This document shows, in pieces, positions 9,507-18,142 of a stretch of DNA of 58,340 bases (its first letter is position 1; each line of letters opens with the position of its first letter). Position numbers and translations under genes: made by a program. A model generated the notes under the pieces. The model saw only the letters and a program-made list of their open reading frames with translations. It had not been told where the DNA came from and did not search any database. Source of the DNA: Candidatus Babelota bacterium (GTDB taxonomy: Bacteria; Babelota; Babeliae; Babelales; JACPOV01); NCBI GenBank assembly GCA_022707425.1, contig JAKJAQ010000010.1:9907-68246 (forward strand), read 5' to 3'.

Positions 9507-10598
9507 ATGAAGTCGGAGCAGCGTATTGAAGGTCAACCACTAGAACATTTTTCCGGTAACTTTTTCATATTCTATGCATTTGATGTTGGGGAAGACATTG
9601 CATTGAATAAAATTGAAACAAGTGGTGTGCTGACAACCAAACAATTAATGCTTTCCAAATATTTCAAAAATTATCATATTCCACTCGCCGTTGAACTTCC
9701 GCAACCATCAATGAGTCCACGCTGCCTTGGGGTAACCTTACACAGCTTTGGTGTTATGTCTCTTGCTTATAAAATTCCGTTTTCTGATACCATTGAAACA
9801 ATTAGAAAAACGCTTAACACCATCGATGCTGAATATCGTGAACAAAGCATTGCAGATGCGCATGCAATTTTTGGCAAAATTAAAACGTACATTAAACAAG
9901 CTCGTTTTTTTCATTTGCGTAATTCGTACATGGTAATTCAAGTTGACCAAACAGCACATTTAAGCAGCTCTGAACTGAAACAAAATTTTGGCGGCTTAAT
10001 CGCTTCATTGTTACGTTTTGAAACTGAAACGCTTTCTGAATATCAAAAAGATGCCATTTTGGAATCTGCAACTGGTTATTACCGCGGTGATTTAATTGTG
10101 ATTGATACTGAAGCAGCATTTGTTTATGACGACGATTATGCAGAAATTTTGGACCTTTTTGAATTTGGTAATATTCAACAACTTGAACTGCATTATTACG
10201 ATCGCATTCTCGATCAGCAACTCAATGTGGTGTATTTACAAGAAGTGTGGACACTTCCACTCACTGCTTATATTCCATTTTTAAGTTCAATAGCAAAAGA
10301 TCCAATTAGTGATCTGGAGCGACTCAAAGTTGAAATTTCGGTGATTGTAGAACGAATTGAAAGTAGCGTAAAAACTGCTGGCGATGTCTATGTTGCAGAA
10401 ACGTACGCAGTTCTTGAAGAAAAACTCGATCTAAAAAATTGGAAAGAATCACTTGATAGTAAATTAGCTATTATTCGTGATGTACTTTCAGTTTACCAAA
10501 GCAAAATTGATACAACGCGCGAAGATTTACTTTCCGTGCTGATTATTGTATTAATTTTCATCGAATTGGTCGTTGGGATTTTGAGTTATTTCAAATAA
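9507..10598 (+). CDS. RMD1/DUF155-like membrane-tethered protein
   Basis: 363 residues. The middle contains GDLIVIDTEAAFVYDDD followed by a stretch resembling the RMD1 (DUF155/YagE) core (residues about 200-265: EILDLFEFGNIQQLELHYYD, then DQQLN). A helical region ends in RDVLSVYQSKIDTTREDLLSV and a single C-terminal transmembrane helix (VLIIVLIFIELVVGILSYF). In eukaryotes the family (Rmd1, RMND1) is anchored in the mitochondrial inner membrane and supports mitochondrial translation. Bacterial members are uncharacterised. The position directly behind lepA, a translation factor, fits that theme but does not prove it. The last 48 bases overlap the end of the convergent J-domain gene. Confidence 0.6.
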   Translation: MKSEQRIEGQPLEHFSGNFFIFYAFDVGEDIALNKIETSGVLTTKQLMLSKYFKNYHIPLAVELPQPSMSPRCLGVTLHSFGVMSLAYKIPFSDTIETIRKTLNTIDAEYREQSIADAHAIFGKIKTYIKQARFFHLRNSYMVIQVDQTAHLSSSELKQNFGGLIASLLRFETETLSEYQKDAILESATGYYRGDLIVIDTEAAFVYDDDYAEILDLFEFGNIQQLELHYYDRILDQQLNVVYLQEVWTLPLTAYIPFLSSIAKDPISDLERLKVEISVIVERIESSVKTAGDVYVAETYAVLEEKLDLKNWKESLDSKLAIIRDVLSVYQSKIDTTREDLLSVLIIVLIFIELVVGILSYFK

Positions 10599-12194
10599 TT
10601 CAGAAATTGGTTTTCTAGTTTTTCGACTTTTTTGTTTTTGATTTGAAACATATTGATTCCAAAGCCTCCACGATTCTTGGTACTGCATTTGTCTTAATTG
10701 ATCTTCGGGCATTTTCAATTCAGGCATATCTTTAAGGACCAGATCTGACTTCAATGGAGGCAAATCATACGTAAAGAAACGCCGGTTATTTTTTATCAAA
10801 AAATTAATACGTTTGCGTTCTTCTTGCCACTTATTATTAACTTCGTTTTTTTGAGTTTCCATATCTAATTTTTCAATAAATTGAGTAAATTTTTCTGAAT
10901 ATTCACGCAATTGTGCATTAGAATAACTTTCATTAACCGAGTTTTCTTTCAACCAATTTTCATGGATCGATTCTTTAGTAAATCTCCTGTTAGGAAATTG
11001 TTGAATAATTGATTCAACAATTGGCTTTGCTTCATTAGCATTTTGCATGGCAACATGATTTGCTTTAATTTGTTCATCAGTATTCTGTATCGCATTAAGT
11101 TTGTCAGGATGATTATTAACTGCAAAAACTCGCCATTTATCTTTAAATTCTTTGTCAGAAAAATTATCTCCTAATCCTAATTTATCGTATAATATATCGA
11201 TTTTTTTCCATTGCTCTTGCACAGCTTGTTCATGGTTTTTTGCAATATTTTCTTTATTTTTTAATTGAGCATTTTTCTGCGTATAAATGTAGTTATATTG
11301 ATTTAAAGCTCGATCTCCGCGCTCAATCAAGATGTACTTGTTGCGAAATTCATTATTTTCTTTTTCAAATTCACGTAAACGGTTTTTTCGATCTTTCTGA
11401 ATTATTTCGTTAATTTTTTTGCCGTATATTTTGTGGTCGATGACCAATTGCAAATAGTGCGTTTTCTTGATTATGTGAGACTTCCAGCCTCGCCAATCAA
11501 TAACTTGAGATTTTTGTTGTGCTTGCATCATTAAGTAATTATTCAACTCATGCAATTCGTGTTCTTTTTGTGATTTACTTAAACTTGGATTGCCAATAAT
11601 TGTATTGGCTCGATTAACTACATTAGAATTCTTCAGTGTTTCATTAAAAATACTCATCGCCTTTTTTCGATCAATTCCTATCTCCGGCAATCCAATTTCT
11701 TCATAGATATGCTTAATGACTTTTATAAACCTGCGAAATTTATTTTTCTCATCTTCGAATTGATTAATGATTTTTTTGATTTCATCATCTTGCAGCAATG
11801 TTAATTTATTTAAACGATATGCAATATCGCTTAAAATAACTGCTTCACTTTGCATATTCCCTTCTTCATCCACAAATATGGTCATTTTTTCGGCAAGCAG
11901 TTTCATGAATGAGGTTTTTTCAATCTCTTCGTTGTCAATTCTTTCGGTATGTGCTTTTGATAACAAATGAAAAAAACGCTCGTAGAGTAATTGTTCATCT
12001 AAAGGTAAAGTTTCCACTGATAAAACAGAAAATAACTTTTTGTGTGCCGATGCATAATGACAACTATCAGTTATTTGCTTAAATGCTAAAGAAACCGGAT
12101 TATAATTTTTTAAACGAGAAAAATTAATTAATGGCAAAGCATCAATAGGAATTGAAAAAAAGAGTAGAGAAAAAAAATACAATGCACTGTACAC
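10551..12194 (-). CDS. Exported J-domain (DnaJ-like) protein
   Basis: 547 residues, starting at a GTG with AGGGA upstream. A signal peptide (about 1-20, LYFFSLLFFSIPIDA) is followed by a long helical, highly charged region. A J-domain-like segment sits at about residues 335-405, with LGLGDNFSDKEFKDKWRVFA and then the invariant HPD tripeptide in NNHPDKL. J-domains stimulate the ATPase of Hsp70 through that HPD loop. No glycine/phenylalanine or zinc-finger region is present, so this is not a standard DnaJ. It starts 10 bases after grpE, the Hsp70 nucleotide-exchange factor. The association with grpE supports the J-domain call, while the signal peptide would place it outside the cytoplasm, away from the bacterium's own DnaK. 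A secreted co-chaperone acting on host Hsp70 is a hypothesis. Confidence 0.65.
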   Translation of the reverse strand: MYSALYFFSLLFFSIPIDALPLINFSRLKNYNPVSLAFKQITDSCHYASAHKKLFSVLSVETLPLDEQLLYERFFHLLSKAHTERIDNEEIEKTSFMKLLAEKMTIFVDEEGNMQSEAVILSDIAYRLNKLTLLQDDEIKKIINQFEDEKNKFRRFIKVIKHIYEEIGLPEIGIDRKKAMSIFNETLKNSNVVNRANTIIGNPSLSKSQKEHELHELNNYLMMQAQQKSQVIDWRGWKSHIIKKTHYLQLVIDHKIYGKKINEIIQKDRKNRLREFEKENNEFRNKYILIERGDRALNQYNYIYTQKNAQLKNKENIAKNHEQAVQEQWKKIDILYDKLGLGDNFSDKEFKDKWRVFAVNNHPDKLNAIQNTDEQIKANHVAMQNANEAKPIVESIIQQFPNRRFTKESIHENWLKENSVNESYSNAQLREYSEKFTQFIEKLDMETQKNEVNNKWQEERKRINFLIKNNRRFFTYDLPPLKSDLVLKDMPELKMPEDQLRQMQYQESWRLWNQYVSNQKQKSRKTRKPISELFEITQNPNDQFDEN

Positions 12195-12203
12195 TTCAAA
12201 TCC

Positions 12204-12722
12204 CTACGCAACTATTGTCACTTTTGCAGCACGCAAGAGTTGCCCATTCAGTAAATACCCTTTTTGCAAAACGTTAACAATTTCTCCTGATTCTTTTTCA
12301 GGTGCTTGCACACTCATGACTGCTTCATGCAAGTTTGGATCAAATATTTTTTCATTTTTCATTTCGGTAACATGAAATTTTTCAAGCATTTTTTGCAAAT
12401 TGCGTCGAATGAGAGAAAATCCAGCTAAATGTGCAGCGATCGATTTATCTGATACATTTGTTTCGCTGAGCGCCAAATCAAAACTATCAACGATTTCTAA
12501 AAGTGGCAGAAAAAAACTTTTTTGCATTTGGCCATACGCTGTTGTCTGATCTTTTTCTAATCGTTTTTTGAAATTTTCAAAATCAGCACCAAGACGCGCA
12601 TACTTTGCTTTCATGTCAATTAATTCTTGTTGGCAAGAAGCTAACTTGCTCAATTCTTCTTGTGTATCATTTTGAGCAGTTTCTTCTGGTTGTGATTGAT
12701 TTTGATCTTCAACGCGATTCAT
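12204..12722 (-). CDS. grpE: Hsp70 nucleotide exchange factor GrpE
   Basis: 172 residues from the ATG at 12722. An acidic, Q/E-rich N-terminus leads into a long coiled coil (KYARLGADFENFKKRLEKD). The compact beta domain contains FDPNLHEAV and, near the end, a GYLLNGQLLRAAKVTIV signature. GrpE releases ADP from DnaK. The start is set by a strong promoter whose -10 ends at 12768, downstream of an in-frame upstream start at 12812 that would lie inside the promoter. dnaK and dnaJ are not adjacent; an exported J-domain gene follows instead. Confidence 0.93.
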   Translation of the reverse strand: MNRVEDQNQSQPEETAQNDTQEELSKLASCQQELIDMKAKYARLGADFENFKKRLEKDQTTAYGQMQKSFFLPLLEIVDSFDLALSETNVSDKSIAAHLAGFSLIRRNLQKMLEKFHVTEMKNEKIFDPNLHEAVMSVQAPEKESGEIVNVLQKGYLLNGQLLRAAKVTIVA

Positions 12723-12767
12723 AATAAATACCTTTTGCAACGGAAATGAAATGTATGGTACTGCTAT

Positions 12768-12797
12768 ATTATATACTAAATGAGTGATACGTGACAA
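12768..12797 (-). promoter_or_regulatory. grpE promoter
   Basis: On the minus strand TTGTCA (12797-12792), an 18-base spacer and a perfect TATAAT (12773-12768), about 45 bases before the grpE ATG. It is the closest match to the housekeeping sigma consensus in the window. No CIRCE inverted repeat is visible next to it. Confidence 0.65.
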
Positions 12798-12851
12798 CAA
12801 TGATCTTTTCATCTATAAATAGAAAGCGTATTTTGTTAAAAGGAACGTTAC

Positions 12852-14123
12852 ATGAATGCCTGCAGGCGTTGGCTGGTTTCACTCATTATTTTGGTTATTT
12901 CATACACCATACATGCAATTGATAATCCCCATTTTTATCGAGCGTTACGTTTTTGGGACGAACCTCGATTTGAACGTCCTTGGCTTAATTCATGGCAACT
13001 CAATGCCGGCTTTGCAACCACGCGCCATTCGCGTAATCCACATGGATCGATCGCTCCGCTATGGGATATTATTGGTCCGCAAAATTTACAATTTCTTGGC
13101 ACCAATGTTCCCAATCTTGACCCAGCAAATCCAATCGATCAATTGTTAATCGATGTTGCTGCACTACCGGTGCGTACTACCTTTGGCAACGTTTCGTTTA
13201 ATGGCGAGTTTGCCCTTTTTGAAATTATTGGTGAATGTTACCAAAACATTATTAACGGATTTTTTTTTCAAGCATATTTACCGCTGTTGCGCTCACTGAC
13301 TGTTTCTAACATTAATTTCACCGATTTATCGCCCGATGATAATGAGTTTCCGAATAAAAATACACCCGCCTGGCAAAATCTACTCAGCGGTTTTGGAACT
13401 ATTTTGAATCGTTACCATATTATGATCCCCAATACGATGCACCGAACCGGCATTGGCGATCTTTCATTTCTTGCAGGATGGGCATCCACGTACCAAGAAA
13501 CTCATGTTTTGGATTTTGTAGATGTGAGCGCGAAAATTGGTGTTTTATTTCCAACTGCTGCTACCGCTTCATTTCATCATCCGTTTGAATTGCCTCTGGG
13601 ATACAATGGCCACTTTGGCTTACCATTAAAATTTGATTGTTCATTGGGGGCCTATGGTTGGATCACAATAGGCTTTCATCAGGGCGCTCTTTTTTTATTT
13701 AAACGTGCACAGCACATCTTATTAAAAACAACAGCGCAGCAGAACGGTTTCATTTTATTAGCACACGAAAAAGTAACTATTGATCCTGGCACTATTTGGG
13801 AAATTGGTACCTATGCAAAAGCGGATCATGTAGTGCGTGGACTATCATTGTATGCAGGATATTCATTTACCAAGCATGATAATTCAACGCTCGAAGTTGA
13901 AAATAGCAATTTTGATATTGATATCATTAATCATGATGAACGGTTTAATGGCTGGGATATGCACACTTTTCATGTCAGTGCTGAATATGACTTTGCTGAT
14001 TCTCTTGTAGATTTGGGACCACGCATTGGCATATGGTTTAATATTATTATTGGTGGGCGGCGCATTTTTAACGCTCATTTATTCGATAGTTTATTTGGAC
14101 TTGAATGTTTGTGGCAATTTTAA
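12852..14123 (+). CDS. Probable outer-membrane beta-barrel protein
   Basis: 423 residues with a signal peptide (about 1-23, ending SYTIHA). The mature chain alternates polar and hydrophobic residues in short aromatic-rich strands (for example VDVSAKIGVLFPT, GLSLYAGYSFTKHDN, HTFHVSAEYDFAD) and ends in a C-terminal phenylalanine (LECLWQF). That ending is the classic recognition signal for BAM-dependent outer-membrane proteins, which implies a Gram-negative-type envelope. I recognise no specific porin family. It is divergent from grpE. AAAAGGAAC precedes the ATG. Confidence 0.65.
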   Translation: MNACRRWLVSLIILVISYTIHAIDNPHFYRALRFWDEPRFERPWLNSWQLNAGFATTRHSRNPHGSIAPLWDIIGPQNLQFLGTNVPNLDPANPIDQLLIDVAALPVRTTFGNVSFNGEFALFEIIGECYQNIINGFFFQAYLPLLRSLTVSNINFTDLSPDDNEFPNKNTPAWQNLLSGFGTILNRYHIMIPNTMHRTGIGDLSFLAGWASTYQETHVLDFVDVSAKIGVLFPTAATASFHHPFELPLGYNGHFGLPLKFDCSLGAYGWITIGFHQGALFLFKRAQHILLKTTAQQNGFILLAHEKVTIDPGTIWEIGTYAKADHVVRGLSLYAGYSFTKHDNSTLEVENSNFDIDIINHDERFNGWDMHTFHVSAEYDFADSLVDLGPRIGIWFNIIIGGRRIFNAHLFDSLFGLECLWQF

Positions 14124-14644
14124 AAAACTTGGTTTATTTCTGAGGACGTGGAATTCAGTGCGATTTCGTTACGCGCGGCGCGTAAAACTTCAAGCTGTTC
14201 ACACATTTGATGAAAAAGTGTTATATGTTGTTTGCTCTCAGCATGCGGCATGTAATGTTTCATTTTTTCGCACACTAGAACATATTTATTCGCAAGCACA
14301 CCAATCATGCGCATTAGATACAGAATATCTTCAGGCAAATAGCTTTCTGTTTCTTTTTCATTGCGCGATAAACTTTTAACTGCCGTCAATAATTGTTCGA
14401 TTTCTGCACATAAAACTGGTGCTTTTTCTAACAATTGTTCAAACGGTTCATGCGTTAAAAAAAGATCTAAATCACTCCACATATTTTTGCAAATTGATTC
14501 AACTTTATGAAAACTTGAATAGGGATACAAATAATCGGCGCATACGTGTACAAATGAATTTTCTTCATTATGTAAACAGTACAAATGAGTAACAAAAGAC
14601 AAAAAAACCGCATAGATTAGCGCACATTGAATGTTTTTATTCAT
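14120..14644 (-). CDS. Small exported protein of unknown function
   Basis: 174 residues from the ATG at 14644 (GAGGAAATT upstream). A signal peptide covers about residues 1-23 (CALIYAVFLSFVTHLYCL). The mature part is helical with several cysteines, possibly forming disulfides outside the cytoplasm. No family is recognised. It converges on the barrel gene with a 4-base overlap at the stops. The 196 bases between this start and the propeller gene at 14841 hold only A/T-rich leader sequence and a weak promoter-like TTGTTT / TAAGAT pair. Confidence 0.55.
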   Translation of the reverse strand: MNKNIQCALIYAVFLSFVTHLYCLHNEENSFVHVCADYLYPYSSFHKVESICKNMWSDLDLFLTHEPFEQLLEKAPVLCAEIEQLLTAVKSLSRNEKETESYLPEDILYLMRMIGVLANKYVLVCEKMKHYMPHAESKQHITLFHQMCEQLEVLRAARNEIALNSTSSEINQVF

Positions 14645-14840
14645 AATTTCCTCAGTTAACAAAAGAGGCGCACTCATTGTTAACTATGAACCATTTATTT
14701 TCAATTTGTCAATCATAATAATTCGATGCTTATTTTTTATTTCTTTCATGATAAAAAAAACAATGCAAAATCTTTGTTTCAAACTAAAAGAGATGTAAGA
14801 TATTTTTTTTAGAAATTAGATAATAACTAAGGAGGGTTTA

Positions 14841-16565
14841 ATGAAACAGGCACTATTTTTTTATTGTTTAAGTATTGTTGCTACCAGCGCATGCATGAAT
14901 GAGCATTTTCATAGATCATTAAAGGCATCATCTGAAACTATCCAATCACTCTGTGATGATTTGAATGATGTCAACATCTCAACTGAATCCATTTTTGATA
15001 ATGAGAAAAATGCACAGCTGCTTAATTGCTATGTTACTACAATTGAACAATATCCTGAAAAAAAGAATGAATTGCAAAAACAATTAGTAAATTATTTAAA
15101 TAAAGAATCAATCCAAAATTTGCAAACAATTACCAATTTAGCAGATTATTGGAACATTCCTAAGTTATTACCTTTGGCAATAAATGCAGTTGCATTAAAA
15201 TTGTCTTCAGATGAACAAATTAATTTTTTTGAAAAAAATCCTGAAAACTATCTGAACAATCTGCAGTTACCTCGAACTATTTTACCAATTGTGTCCCGTA
15301 TCTTGCTTGAAAAAAGTCCACTCAAAAATGATTTAGTTACACGAGAATTAAAAAATAAAACGGTGCCACTTTTTTCATTACCGTCTTGCCAGGCAAAACA
15401 ATATATTACCAATAATGATGAAACACTGATTGCATTTTCACACGATAAACAGATAAAGATAGTAGATCTTCAGACAAATAAAGAAGCCGTGATATATAAC
15501 TCTCCTTTTGACTCCTTAGTTCCTTGTTCATTTACCAAAAAAAATTCATCAATAATTTGTCGAACTTTTGCCGATGGCTTATGTATTATTCCGCTTTCAT
15601 CACCGACACAACTCGTTGAAATCAACGAGCCAATTTCATTATTTGATACAAGTACTGATGAACGATTTCTCGCCGCTAAATCGCAAAGATCAGGAACACT
15701 TTATTGCTGCGATTTAACAACCGGAAATCAACTCATTTCTCACGAAATTCCAGGCAACGTAACAATTACAACGATCAAAATAGATCCAACCAGTAAATTT
15801 ATTGCTACTGGCCATGCAAATGGCGTTATTTATTATTGGAAACCTGAACTGGGTAAACCACACAAGTTTGTAAACCACGTAGGAGCGGTTAATGACATTG
15901 ATTTTAATTGTAATGGTTCTCGCATGGCTTCAGCTGGTCAAGACCAAGCACTCTGCATATGGAATCTTGAAACTGGAACGCTCGATAATCGTGTAACAGA
16001 AGCGGCACCAATTAAATCGATTAGTTTTAATCCCGTTAACGACTCGTTGGGTGTAATAAATCAAAACACTACCGCAACGTTGTATGATCAAACTCTGAAA
16101 AAAATAAAAACAATTGCAAAATCAAAACAAACAAACCGTTCATTGTCTGGTTCACCCCAAATGCGCTGGTCAAAGAAAGGTGATGTGTTAACCTATGTAC
16201 ATAAAACACTTTATTTGCAAATTATCGGCTTAGTAAAAAAAGATGAACAATTCTCTGCACACTCAATCTTCAACGGATTACCTATAACAACACCATCGTC
16301 ATCATCGCATATTCGATTAAGTAATCACGGTTCTCACGCGGTAATTTATCATAAAGATACATTTAAAACACATTGTCTTCTTGATCTGTCTCAAGTTCCT
16401 TTATTGCGTAATAAAATCACCCAATCACCATCTATTTCGCAAGCACTTGCGCTTTTGTTGTGGTATAAAAATCCACAACTGTTCAATCAGCGACCTGAAA
16501 TGAGAACATTAGTAGAAACTATTGATCCGCTCATTAAAAAACATTTGGATATCAATGAACAATAA
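14841..16565 (+). CDS. Exported WD40-like beta-propeller protein
   Basis: 574 residues with AAGGAGGGTTTA before the ATG. A signal peptide covers about residues 1-18. A helical N-terminal region (about 40-150) includes NLADYWNIPKLLPLAINAVA, reminiscent of the C-terminal helices of BTB/Skp1-type adaptors. From about residue 190 a beta-propeller follows; the best repeat is HVGAVNDIDFNCNGSRMASAGQDQALCIWNLETG (given in part), a near-canonical WD repeat. The same two-part layout recurs in the genes at 29723 and 31671. WD40 scaffolds mediate protein-protein contacts. Combined with export and a BTB-like head, a role in host interaction is plausible but unproven. Confidence 0.7.
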   Translation: MKQALFFYCLSIVATSACMNEHFHRSLKASSETIQSLCDDLNDVNISTESIFDNEKNAQLLNCYVTTIEQYPEKKNELQKQLVNYLNKESIQNLQTITNLADYWNIPKLLPLAINAVALKLSSDEQINFFEKNPENYLNNLQLPRTILPIVSRILLEKSPLKNDLVTRELKNKTVPLFSLPSCQAKQYITNNDETLIAFSHDKQIKIVDLQTNKEAVIYNSPFDSLVPCSFTKKNSSIICRTFADGLCIIPLSSPTQLVEINEPISLFDTSTDERFLAAKSQRSGTLYCCDLTTGNQLISHEIPGNVTITTIKIDPTSKFIATGHANGVIYYWKPELGKPHKFVNHVGAVNDIDFNCNGSRMASAGQDQALCIWNLETGTLDNRVTEAAPIKSISFNPVNDSLGVINQNTTATLYDQTLKKIKTIAKSKQTNRSLSGSPQMRWSKKGDVLTYVHKTLYLQIIGLVKKDEQFSAHSIFNGLPITTPSSSSHIRLSNHGSHAVIYHKDTFKTHCLLDLSQVPLLRNKITQSPSISQALALLLWYKNPQLFNQRPEMRTLVETIDPLIKKHLDINEQ

Positions 16566-16598
16566 AAAAAAAGCGGCTTTTTTTGGGCCGCTTTTTTT
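16564..16598. terminator. Bidirectional hairpin terminator
   Basis: An A-run, GCGGC, a 9-base loop, GCCGC and seven Ts. The flanking A and T tracts extend the stem. It serves the propeller gene on the plus strand and ssb on the minus strand. Confidence 0.8.
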
Positions 16599-16614
16599 AA
16601 CGAACTGATTTTTT

Positions 16615-17154
16615 TTAGAATGGTAAATCATCTTGAAAAGGTGGTTCGTCTTTAAATTCAAGTTCACCAGCTTTCTTTGGCGCTTTTTTGCGCGATGCTG
16701 GTTCTTCATCATAATCAACATCAATATCATCAACATTACCAGCGGCCTGAGCTGACATTGCTGGTTTTGATGAACGCTGAGCTACAGAACGCTCACCAGC
16801 TTCGTTTTCTGCATTTGCGCCACCAGCTGACAAGAACACCACACGATCAGCAACGATTGAATATTTATTACGTTTTTGACCATCTTGTGTTTCCCACGTA
16901 TCAAATTTCAACCGTCCTTCAACAAGAACGGCGCGTCCTTTTTGTAAAAATTGACGACTGCTTTCTGCTTGCGCACCAAAAACATCGGCATCAATGAAAC
17001 ATACTTCTTGCACCATTGCGCCTGTTTGTTTGTTTTTATATTGACGATTTGATGCAAGCCCTAATCGACACACTGCCTGACCTGAAGGAAGTTGTTGATA
17101 TTCAGGATCGCGTGTCAAATTTCCCATAATGATAATTCTATTATAGCCAGCCAC
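16615..17154 (-). CDS. ssb: Single-stranded DNA-binding protein
   Basis: 179 residues, GTG start. The OB-fold (about residues 1-108) contains NRIIIMGNLTRDPEYQQLPSG, VCFIDADVFG and RAVLVEGRLKFDTWE. A flexible linker follows, and the acidic tip ends DDLPF, the conserved peptide through which SSB recruits replication and repair partners. It forms tetramers that coat ssDNA during replication, repair and recombination. It is the last gene of the mnmA-pgsA-hypothetical-ssb minus-strand run and ends at the shared hairpin terminator. Confidence 0.95.
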   Translation of the reverse strand: MAGYNRIIIMGNLTRDPEYQQLPSGQAVCRLGLASNRQYKNKQTGAMVQEVCFIDADVFGAQAESSRQFLQKGRAVLVEGRLKFDTWETQDGQKRNKYSIVADRVVFLSAGGANAENEAGERSVAQRSSKPAMSAQAAGNVDDIDVDYDEEPASRKKAPKKAGELEFKDEPPFQDDLPF

Positions 17155-17190
17155 GAGAGTATCCTTTCAAACAAAGAAAAAATTATTTAA

Positions 17191-17550
17191 TTATGTGCAA
17201 TGCCAAACATCGTTTTGCATCTTTTTATACATCTGTGTACTTTTCTCGAGGCACTCTTTGATGTGGGCAACAAGAGTAAGTAAGATGTCGCGACATCGTT
17301 GCAATGCAGCACGATCTGCATGTGCAAAAAAACCTTCTTCACTATTTTCCACTAGTTCATACAATTTAGGAATTACCAGTTTATTTGATAATCCGCAAAC
17401 AGTAATGAGTTCATTCTGCATCTCAATTAATTGCCCTTGCAAATGTGCAATTTCTTCTTTAAGCGCACCAACACGCTCTTTTTTTTGCGGTGCCGGTACT
17501 GCACTCACCAATATCACGGTTGCAAGAACGATCATTATGATTGAACGCAT
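17191..17550 (-). CDS. Small exported coiled-coil protein
   Basis: 119 residues, GGAG eight bases before the ATG. A signal peptide spans about residues 1-20 (MRSIIMIVLATVILVSAVPA). A coiled-coil heptad stretch follows (KKERVGALKEEIAHLQGQLIEMQNEL, given here only in part as a pattern), then a second helical block with two cysteines. No family is recognised. It overlaps the end of pgsA by 16 bases and lies 36 bases before ssb, so it is co-transcribed with both. Confidence 0.55.
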   Translation of the reverse strand: MRSIIMIVLATVILVSAVPAPQKKERVGALKEEIAHLQGQLIEMQNELITVCGLSNKLVIPKLYELVENSEEGFFAHADRAALQRCRDILLTLVAHIKECLEKSTQMYKKMQNDVWHCT

Positions 17551-18134
17551 GAAGAACTCCTGAATGCAAATGCTTGTTTGGCATAAGAATAAAATGCCAC
17601 AACCATCGCCACCGTTGTAAAAATAAGCATATCATCAATGATAAATTGATCCAGCGGGATATTTAATAACTGCAAACACAATGTGCATATCAACAGTGTT
17701 TGCGCGCCCATGGCAATTTTTCCTATTACTTGTGCTTTTATTTTTGTCATATGCTCATTGGCTATCACTAGAGAGGTGCCGACAATAAGCAAAAATTCTT
17801 TAGTCATGAATAATAACCAAAACCAAAATGGTAATGTTATTTTCAATTGCGTTGAAAAAGTAAACAAGGTCACCAATGCACCCATCAACAATTTGTCAGC
17901 AAGTGGATCAAGCAATGCGCCAAGCACCGTCCGCTGTTTAAATAAACGTGCAATCATGCCATCAACAAAGTCGGTCACTAATGCACTGGCAATTAATAGT
18001 AATGCAACGGTGTACAACGAACCCAAGAAAGCGTACACAATAAACGGAATTAATCCGATGCGCATGAGAGTAAAAATTGACGCAGTAGTAATTTTTCTTT
18101 GTTCAGGTGGTAGCTTATTAAAAAAATTAATCAT
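17535..18134 (-). CDS. pgsA: CDP-alcohol phosphatidyltransferase, probably phosphatidylglycerophosphate synthase
   Basis: 199 residues from the ATG at 18134. It carries the complete CDP-alcohol phosphotransferase motif D-x2-D-G-x2-A-R-x8-G-x3-D-x3-D as DFVDGMIARLFKQRTVLGAL followed by LDPLAD. At least five hydrophobic helices span the rest. PgsA transfers glycerol-3-phosphate onto CDP-diacylglycerol, the committed step to phosphatidylglycerol. The N-terminal PPEQRKITTASIFTLMRIGLIP matches PgsA rather than PssA. It starts 8 bases after mnmA ends. An upstream in-frame start at 18182 would overlap mnmA and has no ribosome site. Confidence 0.88.
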   Translation of the reverse strand: MINFFNKLPPEQRKITTASIFTLMRIGLIPFIVYAFLGSLYTVALLLIASALVTDFVDGMIARLFKQRTVLGALLDPLADKLLMGALVTLFTFSTQLKITLPFWFWLLFMTKEFLLIVGTSLVIANEHMTKIKAQVIGKIAMGAQTLLICTLCLQLLNIPLDQFIIDDMLIFTTVAMVVAFYSYAKQAFAFRSSSCVQS

Positions 18135-18142
18135 GAAAAACC

